A stretch of 64,000 nucleotides of DNA from Corbicula japonica (lineage: Eukaryota; Mollusca; Bivalvia; Venerida; Cyrenidae). Positions 10,807-21,961 of this stretch are shown in pieces (position 1 is the stretch's first letter; every line of letters starts with the position of its first letter). The translations under genes were made by a program, and so were the position numbers. The notes under the pieces are model-generated. The model made no database searches, was not told where the DNA came from, and was given only the letters and a program-made list of their open reading frames with translations. The stretch lies in assembly GCA_038501625.1 (NCBI GenBank), contig JAZAYU010000001.1, forward strand, positions 1,178,001 to 1,242,000. Direction: 5' to 3'.

Positions 10807-11051
10807 GTACAGAAATGAGGAACCATCTCCTTCATGAGGCACAGGTTTCTACACCGGAGCTGCTGAAACAAGTTCTAGACGACCCATATTTACGCCAACA
10901 TTATCTGATCGATGCTGACCTGGAATCTGCCACAATGGACTCCATCTACAATGCCTCCTCAAAGAGAGATGAACATGGAAATTTGATATTGTCTCCTGTA
11001 GGGGGAAGAAGAAGAATTGATGTGGTGTTATACAGAAAACAAACCCCTGTG
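10807..11051 (+). CDS. SMPD3: neutral sphingomyelinase 2-like, internal exon
   Basis: Begins after TTTGTACAG. Two bases complete the Gly codon opened at 6103, so the joined reading is WTVG-TEMRNHLLHEA. Conserved points relative to vertebrate SMPD3, as remembered: the GT after W..G, TPELLKQVLDD (TP..L.KVLE in the family), a Y/L-rich segment, and GGRRRIDVVLY (GRRIDY in vertebrates), the strand leading to the catalytic His. The exon ends at GTG before GTAGGT, phase 0; a donor four bases later (GTATTG) is possible but would break phase with the next exon. The linker ESATMDSIYNASSK is longer or divergent compared with vertebrates. The first in-frame ATG (10815) is not a start codon. Confidence 0.88.
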
Positions 11052-11124
11052 GTAGGTATTGTTTAAGCATTTCTTCCGCGTTTGTATAGAACTAGAGTTG
11101 TATGGATGTCTTTATCATTAAAAG

Positions 11125-13826
11125 ATAGCTACATGGCTGCACTGAGCTACATGGCTGCACTGAGCTGCTTGGCTGCACTTAGCTACAAGGCTTCACTGAA
11201 GCTGCTAGGCTGCACTGAGCTGCTTGGCTGCACTGAGCTGCTAGGCTGCATTGAGCTGCTAGGCTGCACTTGGCTACAAGGCTTCACTGAAGCTGCTAGG
11301 CTGCACTGAGCTGCTTGGCTGCACTGAGCTGCTAGGCTGCATTGAGCTGCTAGGCCGCATTGAGCTGCTAGGCTGCACTTTGCTACATGGTTGCACTTAG
11401 CAGGCTACACTGAGCTACATGGCTGCACTTAGCTACATGGCTGCATTTAGCTGCTAGGCTGCACTTAGCTACAAGGCTGCACTAACTGCTAGGCTGCACT
11501 AAGCTACAAGGCTGCATTGAGCTACAAGGCTGCATTGAGCTGCTAGGCTGCACTTAGATACATAGCTGCACTTAGCTATAAGGCTTCACTTAGCTACAAG
11601 GCTGCTCTGAGCTGCTAGGCTGCATTGAGCTACTAGGCTGTGCTTAGCTACATGGCTGCACTTAGCTATAAGGCTGCACTTAGCTACAAGGCTACACTGA
11701 GCTACACAACTGCTCTGAGCTACTACGCTGCATTGAGCTACTAGGCTGCACTCAGCTACTAGGATGCACTCAGCTATAAGGCTGCACTAAAGCTGCTAGG
11801 CTGCACTCAGCTACTAGGCAGAACTCAGCTACTAGGCTGCACTCGGCCACTAGGCTGCACTCATCTATAAGGCTGCACTCAGTTACTAGGCTGCACTCAG
11901 CTATAAGGCTGCACTCAGCTTCTAGGCTGTACTCAGCTATAAGGCTGCACTCAGCTACTAGGCTGCACTCAGCTACTAGGCTGTACTCAGCTACTAGGCT
12001 GCACTCGGCTACTAGGCTGTACTCAGCTACTAGTCTTTACTCAGCTACTAGGCTGCTATCAGCTATAAGGCTGCACTCAGCTACTAGGCTGCACTCAGCT
12101 ATAAGGCTGCACTCAGCTACTAGGCTGCACTCAGCTACTAGGCTGCACTCAGCTACTAGGCTGCACTCAGCTACTAGGCTGTACTCAGCTATTAGGTTGC
12201 ACTCAGCTACTAGGCTGTACTTAGCTACTAGTCTGTACTCAGCTACTAGGCTGCACTCAGCTATAAGGCTGCACTCAGCTACTAGGCTGTACTCAGCTAC
12301 TAGGCTGCACTCAGCTACTAGGCTGCACTCAGCTACTAGGCTGCACTCAGCTACTATGCTGTACTCTGCTTCTAGGCTGCACTCAGCTACTAGGCTGCAC
12401 TCAGCTACTAGGCTGCACTCAGCTACTAGGCTGCATTGAGCTCATAGGCTGCACTTAGCTACTAGGCTGCACTTAGCTGCTTGGCTGGCTGCATTGAGCT
12501 GCTAGGCTGCACTGAGCTGCTTGGCTGGCTGCCCTGATCTGCTAGGCTGCATTGAGCTGCTAGGCTGCACTGAGCTGCTTGGCTGCACTGAGCTGCTAGG
12601 CTGCACTGAGCTCCTAGGCTTCACTGAGCAACAAGGCGTCACTGAAGCTGCTAGGCTGCATTGAGCTGCTAGGCTGCACTGAGCTGCTAGGCTGCACTGA
12701 AGCTGCTAGGCTGCACTTAGCTGCTTGGCTGCATTGAGTTGCTAGGCTGCACTGAGCTGCTAGGCTGCACTGAGCTGCTTGGCTGCATTGAGCTGCTAGG
12801 CTGCACTGAGCTACAAGGCTGCACTGAGCTACTAGGCTTCACTGAAGCTGCTAGGCTGCACTGAGCTGCATGGCTGCATTGAGCTGCTAGGCTGCACTGA
12901 GCTACAAGGCTGCACTGAGCTACAAGGCTTCACTGAGCTACAAGGCTTCACTGAAGCTGCTAGGCTGCACTTAGCTGCTAGGCTGCACTTAGCTACAAGG
13001 CTTCACTGAAGCTGCTAGGCTGCACTGAAATACAATGCTTCACTGAAGCTGCTAGGCTGCATTGAGCTACAAGGCTTCACTGAAGCTGCTAGGCTGCACT
13101 GAGCTACAAGGCTTCACTGAGCTACAAGGCTTCACTGAAGCTGCTAGGCTGCACTTAGCTGCTTGGCTGCATTGAATTGCTAGGCTGCACTGAGCTACAA
13201 GGCTGCACTGAGCTACAAGGCTTCACTGAAGCTGCTAGGCTGCACTGAGCTACAAGGCTTCACTGAAACTGCTAGGCTGCACTTAGCTGCTTGGCTGCAT
13301 TGAGCTGCTAGGCTGCACTGAGCTGCTAGGCTGCACTGAGCTGCTTGGCTGCATTGAGCTGCTAGGCTGCACTGAGCTACAAGGCTTCACTGAAGCTGCT
13401 AGGCTGCACTGAGCTACAAGGCTTCACTGAAGCTGCTAGGCTGCACTTAGCTTCTTGGGTGCATTGAGCTGCTAGGCTGCACTGAGCTACAAGGCTTCAC
13501 TGAGCTACTTCACTGAATCTGCTAGGCTGCACTTAGCTGCTTGGCTGCATTTAGCTGCTAGGCTGCACTGAGCTACAAGGCTGCACTGAGCTACAAGGCT
13601 TCACTGAAGCTGCTAGGCTGCACTGAGCTACAAGGCTTCACTGAAGCTGCTAGGCTGCACTTAGCTGCTTGGCTGCATGGAGCTACTAGGCTGCACTGAG
13701 CTGCTAGGCTGCACTGAGCTGCTTGGCTGCATTGAGCTGCTAGGCTGCACTGAGCTACAAGGCTTCACTGAGCTACAAGGCTTCACTGAGCTACAAGGCT
13801 TCACTGAAGCTGCTAGGCTGCACTGA
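11125..13826. repeat. 18-bp minisatellite, ~2.7 kb
   Basis: Unit of the form GCTACTAGGCTGCACTCA with roughly 150 repeats. Variants are spatially sorted: GAGCTGCT/GCTTGG types at both flanks, a central block (about 11740-12430) dominated by CTCAGCTACTAGGCTGCA, and right-hand blocks with GAGCTACAAGGCTTCACT inserted every few units, giving a higher-order pattern. The 18-bp period keeps several frames open (hexapeptide repeats such as LHSATR), but it lies within an intron and shows no coding evidence. Confidence 0.92.
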
Positions 13827-13899
13827 GAAGCTTGAATTTAAATTAGATTCTGATCAATATAATTATCCCTTATGAGACAAGTGTAGTCTTTTTTTTCTG

Positions 13900-14010
13900 T
13901 CCAAGAGATGAACAGTGAAGATTCGGATCAGACTGCATGGACATGCCCTCAGATCTGGATCTTCATCAGGTTCCTTGTGAAATAAGCCATATCCATGACA
14001 TAAAGGGTGA
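13900..14010. repeat. P2 fragment
   Basis: GATCAGACTGCATGGACATG and GATCTGGATCTTCATC blocks followed by a worn AAAGGGTGAA end; the left part is missing. Confidence 0.55.
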
Positions 14011-14039
14011 AACAACATACTGGTAAGTTCGTATGCCAT

Positions 14040-14510
14040 CTTTTTTTATAGTACATTCTGGGTTTTGTATCGCTATTTCAAATAAAAGGCGATACATAGG
14101 GACCTCTTTGTCCCTCCTTGGTTCATCCGTATATCATGAAAACTTAACATTGGCTATAACTTTGCCATTTCTAAATACTTCTTTATGAAACTTTCAAATT
14201 ATATTGCTTATGACAACAGAATCGTGATGATGACGAATTCTTTAGATCAAGGTCACATTTGATGGAGTTATGCCCCTTTTTATACTTGGATTTTAATACA
14301 AAAACTTAACATTGGCTTTAACTTTGCTATTTCTCAATATTTCTTAATGAAACTTTCAAATTATATTGCTTATGACAACACGCTCCTGATGATGCCAAAT
14401 TATTTAGGTCATGGTCACAGTTGATGGAGTTATGCCCCTTTTTGTACTTACATTTTTATTCCGACATAGAATCAGAGGGCCACACAAGTGTTCACCTGAA
14501 CAACCATCTC
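14040..14510. repeat. Q dispersed repeat
   Basis: Contains ACTTAACATTGGCTATAACT, TTCAAATTATATTGCTTATG and GGAGTTATGCCCC, each present twice here and again near 15463 and 18893. Probable mollusc interspersed repeat; class unknown. Confidence 0.65.
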
Positions 14511-14724
14511 GTTTAATAAAGAACAAACTTTTTTAATTTTCTGACTGATATTTAGGGAAACTGTTCCAAAATTGAATGTTAAGTTTTCTCCAAGATTAAG
14601 AAGTATTTTTGTTGAATTTCCATGCTTGTTTGAATAAAGACCTATATCCATAAAAAATGTGCATTTTGCTATAGTTTCTTGGTATTATCAAAACATATTT
14701 AAATAGCAAATATTTCATCATGTA

Positions 14725-15122
14725 TTCATCCTTAAATCCATGGATACAGCTGATATACCATTTGCTATCCAGTATAGATCCAGATCAGCCTGCACATACA
14801 TGCATCACATTAAAGTTCATTAGTCATTGGATGTAAGTTGTATCCGCGGAAACATGTGTTAATATGTTTATTTACTGTTACAGTAGCACTTTCCTCCATA
14901 GATAACTTTTTATTGCGTGGGCGAACAGTGTAGATCCAGATCAGCCAGCACATCTGTGCTGTCTTATCACGATCTGCACTGTTCGCTTTTTGATTCAATA
15001 GGTTATTTCTGACCAAAATGTGACTAGTGCAGATCTTGATAAGACGGAATGGATGTGCCAGCTGATCCGAAGCTATACTGGTAGCATATGCATAAAATGC
15101 ATATATATGGAGGAAAGGGTTA
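14725..15122. repeat. P2 copies (one fragment, one complete)
   Basis: A fragment at about 14725-14820, then a complete copy at about 14885-15122 with TTTCCTCCATAGATAAC and GGAGGAAAGGGTTA ends and GATCAGCCAGCACATC/GATGTGCCAGCTGATC arms. It stops 58 bp before the last exon. Confidence 0.75.
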
Positions 15123-15180
15123 AAACCAAGAGCATTTTGATCAGTATGAAACTATTCTGCATAATTTGTTCTCTTTTCAG

Positions 15181-15264
15181 ACTGTCAAGAAGTACAATTT
15201 TGTCACCAGCTTGGCATCCCTTACTGACCATATACCTGTCTCCGCTACCTTTAACTGCACTTAG
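15181..15264 (+). CDS. SMPD3: neutral sphingomyelinase 2-like, terminal exon
   Basis: Starts after TTTTCAG in phase 0 and reads TVKKYNFVTSLASLTDHIPV, then SATFNCT and TAG at 15262-15264. In vertebrate SMPD3 the C-terminus reads EFSFITQLSGLTDHLPVAM, so this is clearly the same segment. The D-H pair in LTDHIPV (codons at 15226 and 15229) is the catalytic Asp-His typical of the DNase I-like/exonuclease-endonuclease-phosphatase fold. The protein ends shortly after, as in vertebrates. A possible polyadenylation signal lies 463 bp downstream. Confidence 0.88.
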   Translation, partial: TVKKYNFVTSLASLTDHIPVSATFNCT

Positions 15265-15462
15265 ATGTGATTAGCTATATACCGGCATATGGACCAGATA
15301 TAGATGTGATATACAAGATTTGTCTCGACTACATCACTCATCTGTCTAGGCTGCTTTCACCAGTATTTGGGAGTTACTCTGACTTGTTGATTGGGACATT
15401 TTACATGAACAAAAATGCATGTAGTGCAGAATTTCAAACTCAACATGAACAAAGATCACATT

Positions 15463-15600
15463 TTTATGTTGCCCTTTTGAAGAAAAGGCAATACATGGGG
15501 ATCACTGTCTGTCTGGCATGGAAGCTTACCATTGGATATGACTTTGCCATTTCTTAATATTTTTTTTATCAAACTTTAGGGGCTATCATGAGGTTATGTC
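15463..15600. repeat. Q dispersed repeat fragment
   Basis: TGAAGAAAAGGCAATACATG, TTACCATTGGATATGACTTT and GCCATTTCTTAATATTT match the Q copies near 14040 and 18893. A 96-codon ORF overlapping the end of the nSMase exon is formed largely by this repeat and is not a gene. Confidence 0.6.
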
Positions 15601-15726
15601 TCATTTTACTGCTTCCAAAGAAACAGTTCTCTGTGAATAGGATAATAATTTTCAAACTTCCAATGTAATCCATGTTGGGTCAACAAAATTTCAAGTATAA
15701 TTTTTGTCAAATACCACCTTCTAGGC

Positions 15727-15732
15727 AATAAA
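15727..15732 (+). terminator. candidate polyadenylation signal for nSMase
   Basis: AATAAA, the first on the plus strand I noticed after the stop codon. Not confirmed by any transcript evidence. Confidence 0.3.
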
Positions 15733-16255
15733 CCAGTCTGGAACTGGTTTTAAGTTTTGTTATAATAGCAAATTATGCCCCCAGGAAGTTGCGCTTATCC
15801 GTATGTACCACTCTCTTACACTATTGGCTCATTACATTCACCTCTGTTATAGGCTGGGAGCCTGGGACTACTTTCAACTACTTTTACTTAAACTCAAAGA
15901 AATAGTTCACCATTTACATTCACAATAGCTTGAGTTTCTTCGGTTTAATTGAAATATATTGAACATTTCAGTCATTTGTTTTAGCTCAAGCTTTCAATTT
16001 TATTATTATGACGGTTTACAATGAACTTTCTTAGTTTGGTCAAAAATCTTGACATGGAGCCTTTTGCAGAGATGTAAAGTGAGTGCAAGGAATGACAACT
16101 CTGTGAAGGAGATTGCGTATGTACATCCATACACACATCCCCCAAATCTTGTCAAGTCCACATTAACTATCAACAGATTTCTTTCAAACTTGCACAGATG
16201 ATCAACCAGGATGTGTAGATGATTGTAAAGAAAACATTTTTTAATGCGACCATTT
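15733..16255. other. no gene seen
   Basis: AT-rich sequence without recognised domains or repeats. Confidence 0.5.
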
Positions 16256-16495
16256 TAACCCATTCCTGGATATATACGCATTTTTACGCATGTGTGACCA
16301 GTGTAGATCCTGATCAGCCGGCACATCCGTGCCGTCTGATCAGGATCTGCACTGGTCGCATTTTGGTCAGAAATAACCTAATGAATCAAAAAGCGAACAG
16401 TTTAGATCCTGATCAGACGGCACGGATGTGCCGGCTGATCTGGATCTAAACTGTTCGCCCTAGCAATAAAGGGGTGTTTATACAGGAAAGGGTTA
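16256..16495. repeat. P2 palindromic repeat, well preserved
   Basis: Starts AACCCATTCCTGGATATATA and ends CAGGAAAGGGTTAA. The internal arms CCGGCACATCCGTGCCGTC and GACGGCACGGATGTGCCGG pair almost perfectly. This is probably the least degraded P2 copy in the window. Confidence 0.88.
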
Positions 16496-16898
16496 ACCAG
16501 AGTTATGGCCCTTTGTTACATATGTAGATGTAGCAGTGGGGGCATCAGTGTCCCGAGGACAGATTCTAGTTTATTACTCTGAAGTAAGCAGACTTCTAGT
16601 TTTGAAATTGTCTCTAATGAATGTGAGCTTTATTTCCAAAAGGGATTGTGAAATTGAATTTTGGAGTGACAAATATAGCTTTGAAGCATAGGGGAAATTA
16701 AAAAAGGTGGTACAAATTCGACTTCTCCACACAAAAATATTTGAAACCCCAATACAGTCTAATAACAAATAATATTCATTCCAAGAAAAACAGAAAACAG
16801 TGGGGGAAAAGGAGATTCGTTTGCACCCTTTATACACCCAGTTGCTTATGGCTCTTCCTTTATGCTCTGTACTTTTACACATACAGTTATACTGAATG

Positions 16899-17093
16899 TT
16901 AACCCTTTACTTCATATGTAATGCCATGGGCAGTCAGTGTAGATTCAGATCAGCCGACACATCCGTGGCATCAGATCTGCACTTTTCTACAAACAGAAAT
17001 AACCTATTTGATCAAAAAGCAAACAGTGCAGATCCTGATCTGGGTCCACACAGGTTGCCATGCCATAAGGGCATATATATGGAGGAAAGGGTT
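16899..17093. repeat. P2 palindromic repeat, internally deleted
   Basis: AACCCTTTACTTCATATG and GGAGGAAAGGGTTAA ends, with shortened arms. Confidence 0.75.
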
Positions 17094-17110
17094 AATACTG
17101 AATATAGATT

Positions 17111-17258
17111 GAAGAGGATGGTTTTATCTGTAAATTAGTAACGTATAAAGTATGTGGTCTAATTGTCTTCATTAATGGTGTATAGAAGAGGATGGTTTTA
17201 TCTGTAAATTAGAAACGTATAAAATATGTGGTCTAATTGTCTTCATTAATGGTGTATG
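17111..17258. repeat. 74-bp tandem duplication
   Basis: Two copies starting GAAGAGGATGGTTTTATCTG at 17111 and 17185, differing by a few bases. Confidence 0.85.
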
Positions 17259-17543
17259 TTTTGATGAGAAAAAAAACTGGAAGCCTATAATGGGTAATTA
17301 GGGATTGGTGGCCATGTGGGCAGTAAATATCATTATGCCTGTAACTGATATATTCTGGAAATTTTTGTGAATGGTTATACAGTATTATTATTTTATGTGA
17401 TACTATACTCCCTGTCAATACAAAGTGACCATTTTGTAATTATTACAGACTGTAGCTGATTGATAAAACATAAATAGTTTATATGACTTTGTTAGAAGTT
17501 TTACTTATGGTGGAATTTGAAGCAATCACTTTAATCAAGATCT

Positions 17544-17691
17544 GTGCCCAAGATCATAAAACTAAATCTGGAGATCAGTCTCAAATCTCAAGCATCTGAT
17601 TGGCTGAAATAGCGACCAGTCGCCATTTCAGCCAATCAGATCCTTGAGATTTGAGACTGATCTCAAAACTTAGTTTTATGATCTTGGGCAC
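17544..17691. repeat. P1 palindromic repeat, nearly perfect
   Basis: GTGCCCAAGATCATAAAACT at the left and AGTTTTATGATCTTGGGCAC at the right are exact inverses, and the centre GCGACCAGTCGC is self-complementary. Confidence 0.92.
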
Positions 17692-18306
17692 ACTTCCAGT
17701 CTACCATTAAGAGTACTTCCGGTTTTCTGGAAATTTCTCGACTTCGGACCACTAAAACATAATTTTGTTAACTTTGACCAATTAAACAGTAAAATATATC
17801 ATAAAATAAAACATTAAAATTTCAGTTTCTTAGTAAATTAAATTTTTCCATGATGCAAAGAAAAGGAAAAGCAGACTTTAGCCTGTTTTCCTGGATTGAA
17901 TTTTACATTTTTATCAAATATTGAGCTTCTAATATTTGACAGCAGGAAATGACTGATAAGACTGTAAGTTACCCAAAATAGCAAGTATGTACCAGTGCTA
18001 CTTTGCCATACCGAATGGATTCAATTTCATCAATGTTAAAACTGTGGTAAAAGTGGTAACTTTCTGTTGACAGTCAGTATATATATTGTTACTTTCAGCC
18101 TATTGTGCGACTTGTTTTGTATTTTTATATAAAAGTCTTTACTATCTATCACGTCATAAAGAAGCATTATCATAACGTAACCTTTAACAAGTGGAGATTT
18201 GATCAAATTTATCTACATATTTTTCAATTCATATAAATGTCAATGAGTTTACTTTATTAAAGTGTTTTTACAAATTAGAATCTGACTTAGATGTGAAAAC
18301 ATATTA
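17692..18306. other. no gene seen
   Basis: AT-rich sequence with no recognisable feature. Confidence 0.5.
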
Positions 18307-18539
18307 TACTAGTGTCCAAAAGAAACGATACGATTAATTTGCAAGGACATACAAACAAGAACATTTGGATTGATCTATTCCTTTGAGAGACATTTTAACA
18401 GCATCATGCATGTGTACAAAAATCAATTTCAACAACCCTGTACAAGCATAAACAGAATTTAAATATGGACGAGATCTTAAACAAACATTTTTAAATTATT
18501 GAGTATATATTTTGCTATCATTTCTTTTGGACACTAGTG
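18307..18539. mobile_element. TA-flanked MITE (233 bp)
   Basis: Terminal inverted repeats TACTAGTGTCCAAAAGAAAC on the left and the inverse of CACTAGTGTCCAAAAGAAAT on the right, with TA immediately outside both ends. Consistent with a Tc1/mariner-class miniature element. No ORF. Confidence 0.78.
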
Positions 18540-18785
18540 TATGTAAAAATTAAACCTTGGCAAAGACGTGAGATTCTATAGATGTACAAACACACATCTA
18601 ATTTCCAAAACAAATGCTATGACAACAGAATGATTCATGCATGGATGATCATTAAATTGAACAAATATTTATGATTGTTACAATGTTTTTAAAAAAAATT
18701 GTATAAATTTATAACAAGAGGTTGGACATGAATCAAAATGTTTTTTGATATATTATAACATGTTTGTTGATAAATTTACCATTTT

Positions 18786-19432
18786 AATCCTTTAATCCAT
18801 GGATATGGCTGTTATCTATGGATGAACAGTGTAAATCCGTATCAGCAGCACATCCATGCCGTCTGATCAAGATTTTCACCGTTTGATTTTGTGTCGCCCT
18901 TTCAAAGAAAAGGCAATACATAGGGTTTGCTTTGTCCGTCTGTCTGTCTGTCACAAAAACTTAACGTTGGCTATAACTTTGCCATTTCTGAATATTTCTT
19001 CGTCAAACTTTCAAATTATATTGCTTATGACAACATAGTCGTGATGATGCCAAATTCTTGAGGTCAGGGTCACATTTGGTGGAGTTATGCCCCTTTTTTG
19101 TACTTGAGTTTTTATTCTGACAGCACTAGAGGGTGACACAAGTGTTCAACTGACACCCATCTAGTTGGATTCATTAGGTGATTTCGAGCAGTTAGCAAGC
19201 TATGTAAATCATGAATGACGATAATCATGAATGTGCTGGATGATCAGGGCACAAGATCATAAAACTAAGTTTGGAGATCAGTCTCAAATCTCAAGCATCT
19301 GATTGGCTGAAATGGCGACTGGTCGCCATTTCAGCCAATCAGATGCTTGAGATTTGAGATTGATCTCCAGATTTAGTTTTATGATCTTGGGCCCTGGATC
19401 TACAATGTTCACACATGCAATAAAAGGGTTAA
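18786..19432. repeat. P2 copy interrupted by a Q repeat and a P1 palindrome
   Basis: P2 sequence begins AATCCTTTAATCCATGG, breaks at about 18892 into a Q repeat (CGCCCTTTCAAAGAAAAGGC to ACACCCATCTAG at about 19165), resumes with GGATTCATTAGGTGATTTC, breaks again at 19246 for a P1 palindrome, and finishes at about 19395-19432 with GGATCTACAATGTTCACAC and AAAAGGGTTAA. It gives a relative age order: P2 oldest, Q and P1 younger. Confidence 0.7.
19246..19394. repeat. P1 palindromic repeat inserted in P2
   Basis: GGGCACAAGATCATAAAACT to AGTTTTATGATCTTGGGCCC, nearly perfect. It sits inside the P2 copy at GATCAGGGC. Confidence 0.9.
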
Positions 19433-20176
19433 TATTCTCGGTAAAAGTTGCTAAAGAACTAGTATCATTTAGAGATAGGATTACAAGCAATTTTTTCCTA
19501 GAAGTTTTGTATGTTTCGCAAGCAAATGAACATTTCACTAATTATCATGTTGTGGTAGATTTTATTATCAAAGATGTGATTAATTTGCACTGTTGAAATA
19601 AAAAGCTACTATTTTTTATTCTTTCTATATGACTGGATTTGCAGGCACACCAAAAACATATTAGTTTTTATCCCATTTGAATTAACAATCGTACTGTTAA
19701 TTGTAACTGTTAGCTGTGTCAATGGGAACTGTTATTGATTTGTTGGTACTGTCAATTATAAATGTTACTGGTTCATATGTGGACTGATTGTATAGATACT
19801 ATACACTTTTGATTTCAACCTAAGGGAGTCTTATTTTGTTGTTTAACTGTTGGAATAAATTGTTAATATACAAGATTATATTTACAGTTGAATAAACTTT
19901 GTTTTCATAAACATAGGACTTTGTTGTAACTTATCTATAATAAGGGTGGAAGAAAAAGTAGTTGCTACTTATTTGCCTGTTGATGTAATGTTTGTAAATT
20001 TGCATAAGACCAAATTTGTCTATGAAGAACTATTTTGGCATTGCATTTGGAGTCACTTTCTTGTTATTGCAGTGGAAAAATAATTAACATTGTGACTGAT
20101 ATATTGTGACCAAATTTAGAAAGACACCTGCTTCAATCAAATCATGTGAAATACAGAGAACTTTGCTAAACATACA
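19433..20176. other. no gene seen
   Basis: AT-rich sequence. A short low-complexity region with variants of TTAATTGTAACTGTTA lies at about 19690-19770. Confidence 0.5.
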
Positions 20177-20517
20177 TGCTTAGGTTTGAGCATTTATGGA
20201 AAGCACATACGTTTTTCACCTTTTTTAAACTTTTAAAAATAAAACAACACTTCATGGTGTTTTCTTTGGTATTTTTTATTCTTAAAAATAACTGGTTACA
20301 GTAACATTTGATATAACTCGTTACCACTGACTAACCATCACGGCTGAATCTTGTATTATTGATGAGAGCTTAATCACACTAAATAAACTTAGGACCTGTT
20401 TTAGTTTTCAGACCATTAAGTGATACACTGTTTAGCTATTTAAAATAACATTACAAGAAGCATTGTAGCAATATCCGTCAGATTTTATTATAAGTTATAC
20501 ATTATACGAACAGAACT

Positions 20518-20662
20518 AAGGATCATAAAACTAAAACTGGAGACCAGTCTCAAATTTTGAGCATCTGATTGGCTGAGATGGTCGCCATTTCAGGTAATTA
20601 GATGTTTGAGATTTGAGACTGGTCTCCAATTCTCAAATTTCCGTTTTATGATCTTGGGCCCT
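20518..20662. repeat. P1 palindrome in unit 1
   Basis: GGATCATAAAACTAAAACTG at the left, TTTTATGATCTTGGGCCC at the right, with a slightly degraded centre. Matching copies lie at 24439-24583, 28361-28505 and 32283-32427. Confidence 0.85.
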
Positions 20663-20684
20663 GTTTTTTTGCGAATGGCAGTAA

Positions 20685-21875
20685 CACGCCGGGGTAACTC
20701 TGATATGGAACTCATCATGCCCTCCCGGTAAAATCATATCAGCTGCTTCCGGGGTGCAATATCAGACGGAATATTGTCACCAAAAAAGGTAGGTGATGCT
20801 CAACTTTCATCGATTACATAAATTAGACCCCACTTCCAGGAAAAACTCGAATGTTATACGACCCTCCTTTGAATCCGAAACAAGACGATTTTTGTAGTTT
20901 GTGGAATTAGTTGAAACTCGGCAGTAAAAAGATAAAGATATCGAATCTTGACTATGACTGTAGGTCGCTCTCCGAACATTTATGAAACAATACGTAGTTT
21001 ATTCCCTTGTTGGGGAGTATGTATGCGTGAAATAAGATGAGACCTCCCATTCAGAAAAAATTCCAGTGGCCAGAAATGTGCGGCTACTAAATTACCCGTT
21101 AAAATATTTTTGAGTTCCATATCGGACTGCCGAGTTCCACATCAGACAATGAAGCCTCGCATAAAAGTTTTTAGCTTGTATAATTATAATAAATGTTTTG
21201 TTTTACATTAAATAATATTAATATTTTTGCCATAGAACAATTATCAAAATTTGCCATTGCTTAGAGAGTTTATTTTCCACTATGCACGGGATTGATCGCT
21301 TGGGTCAGGTCTTACTAACGTCGAATGAAGTTAAGAAACCAAGGACCACTTCTTCGACAGACCAACCAGAGTAAATGGTAGAAAGCAAATGAAGAAAACG
21401 TTCAAGTATGGTGTCAACGAACCACAGCGGGGTTAAATGCCTGTCCGAGCAAAGTAAGGATAACGAAACCAAAGTTCAACGTCGAAACACTTTGATCTTA
21501 ACTTTTATAAATGATTTTGGACTGCCATATAATGTACGACTTCCAAGTGTATGCAATACAAAACACCATATATATTTAAAAAAAATTAATTGCAGCCTAT
21601 TGTTATGATTAATTGTCGACATTTTTCATCTTTTTTTACAGCCGATTTTTAACTGATTCTAAAGAGACTAATATCATTTGTTCGTTATTCAAAGGAGGGT
21701 CGAATAGCATTCGAGTTTTTCCGGGAAATGAGCACTAGTTTATGTAATCGATGAAAATTGAGGGTCACCTACTTTTTCCATGACAATATTACGTCTGATA
21801 TGGAACCCGGGATGCGGCTGATATGATTTTACCGGGAGCGCATGATGAGTTCCATATCAGAGTTCCCCCGGCGTG
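20685..21875. mobile_element. 1191-bp non-autonomous element with ~200-bp inverted ends
   Basis: Left end CACGCCGGGG followed by TGATATGGAACTCATCATG; right end CATGATGAGTTCCATATCAG then CCCCGGCGTG. About 200 bp on each side pair at high but imperfect identity. GTAA lies just outside both ends (one extra G on the right). The motif GAGTTCCATATC/GAGTTCCACATC also recurs inside at about 21113-21145. The 66-codon internal ORF is unrecognised. Copies in the other units: 24607-25797, 28529-29719 and 32451-33641. Confidence 0.8.
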
Positions 21876-21928
21876 GGTAAGCAATCTCACAATTTATTGC
21901 CATACAATCCGTGCGGTGCTTCGGAGCG

Positions 21929-21938
21929 TATATATAAA
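21929..21938 (+). promoter_or_regulatory. TATA box of unit cassette
   Basis: TATATATAAA sits 24 bp before the ATG of a 50-codon ORF, with AATAAA about 250 bp further on. Conserved in all four units. Confidence 0.45.
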
Positions 21939-21961
21939 CCCGACAACCTGATTTCAATGCA

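Larger units (their letters stand above)
11052..15180 (+). other. nSMase intron (4.1 kb) with large minisatellite
   Basis: GT at 11052 and TCTCTTTTCAG ending at 15180, phase 0. It holds the 18-bp minisatellite, P2 copies and one Q repeat. Confidence 0.75.

Noticed and set aside
11082..12439. ORFs encoding LGCTEL or LHSATR hexapeptide repeats
   Set aside because: They are products of the 18-bp minisatellite inside an intron; no splice or codon evidence supports translation.
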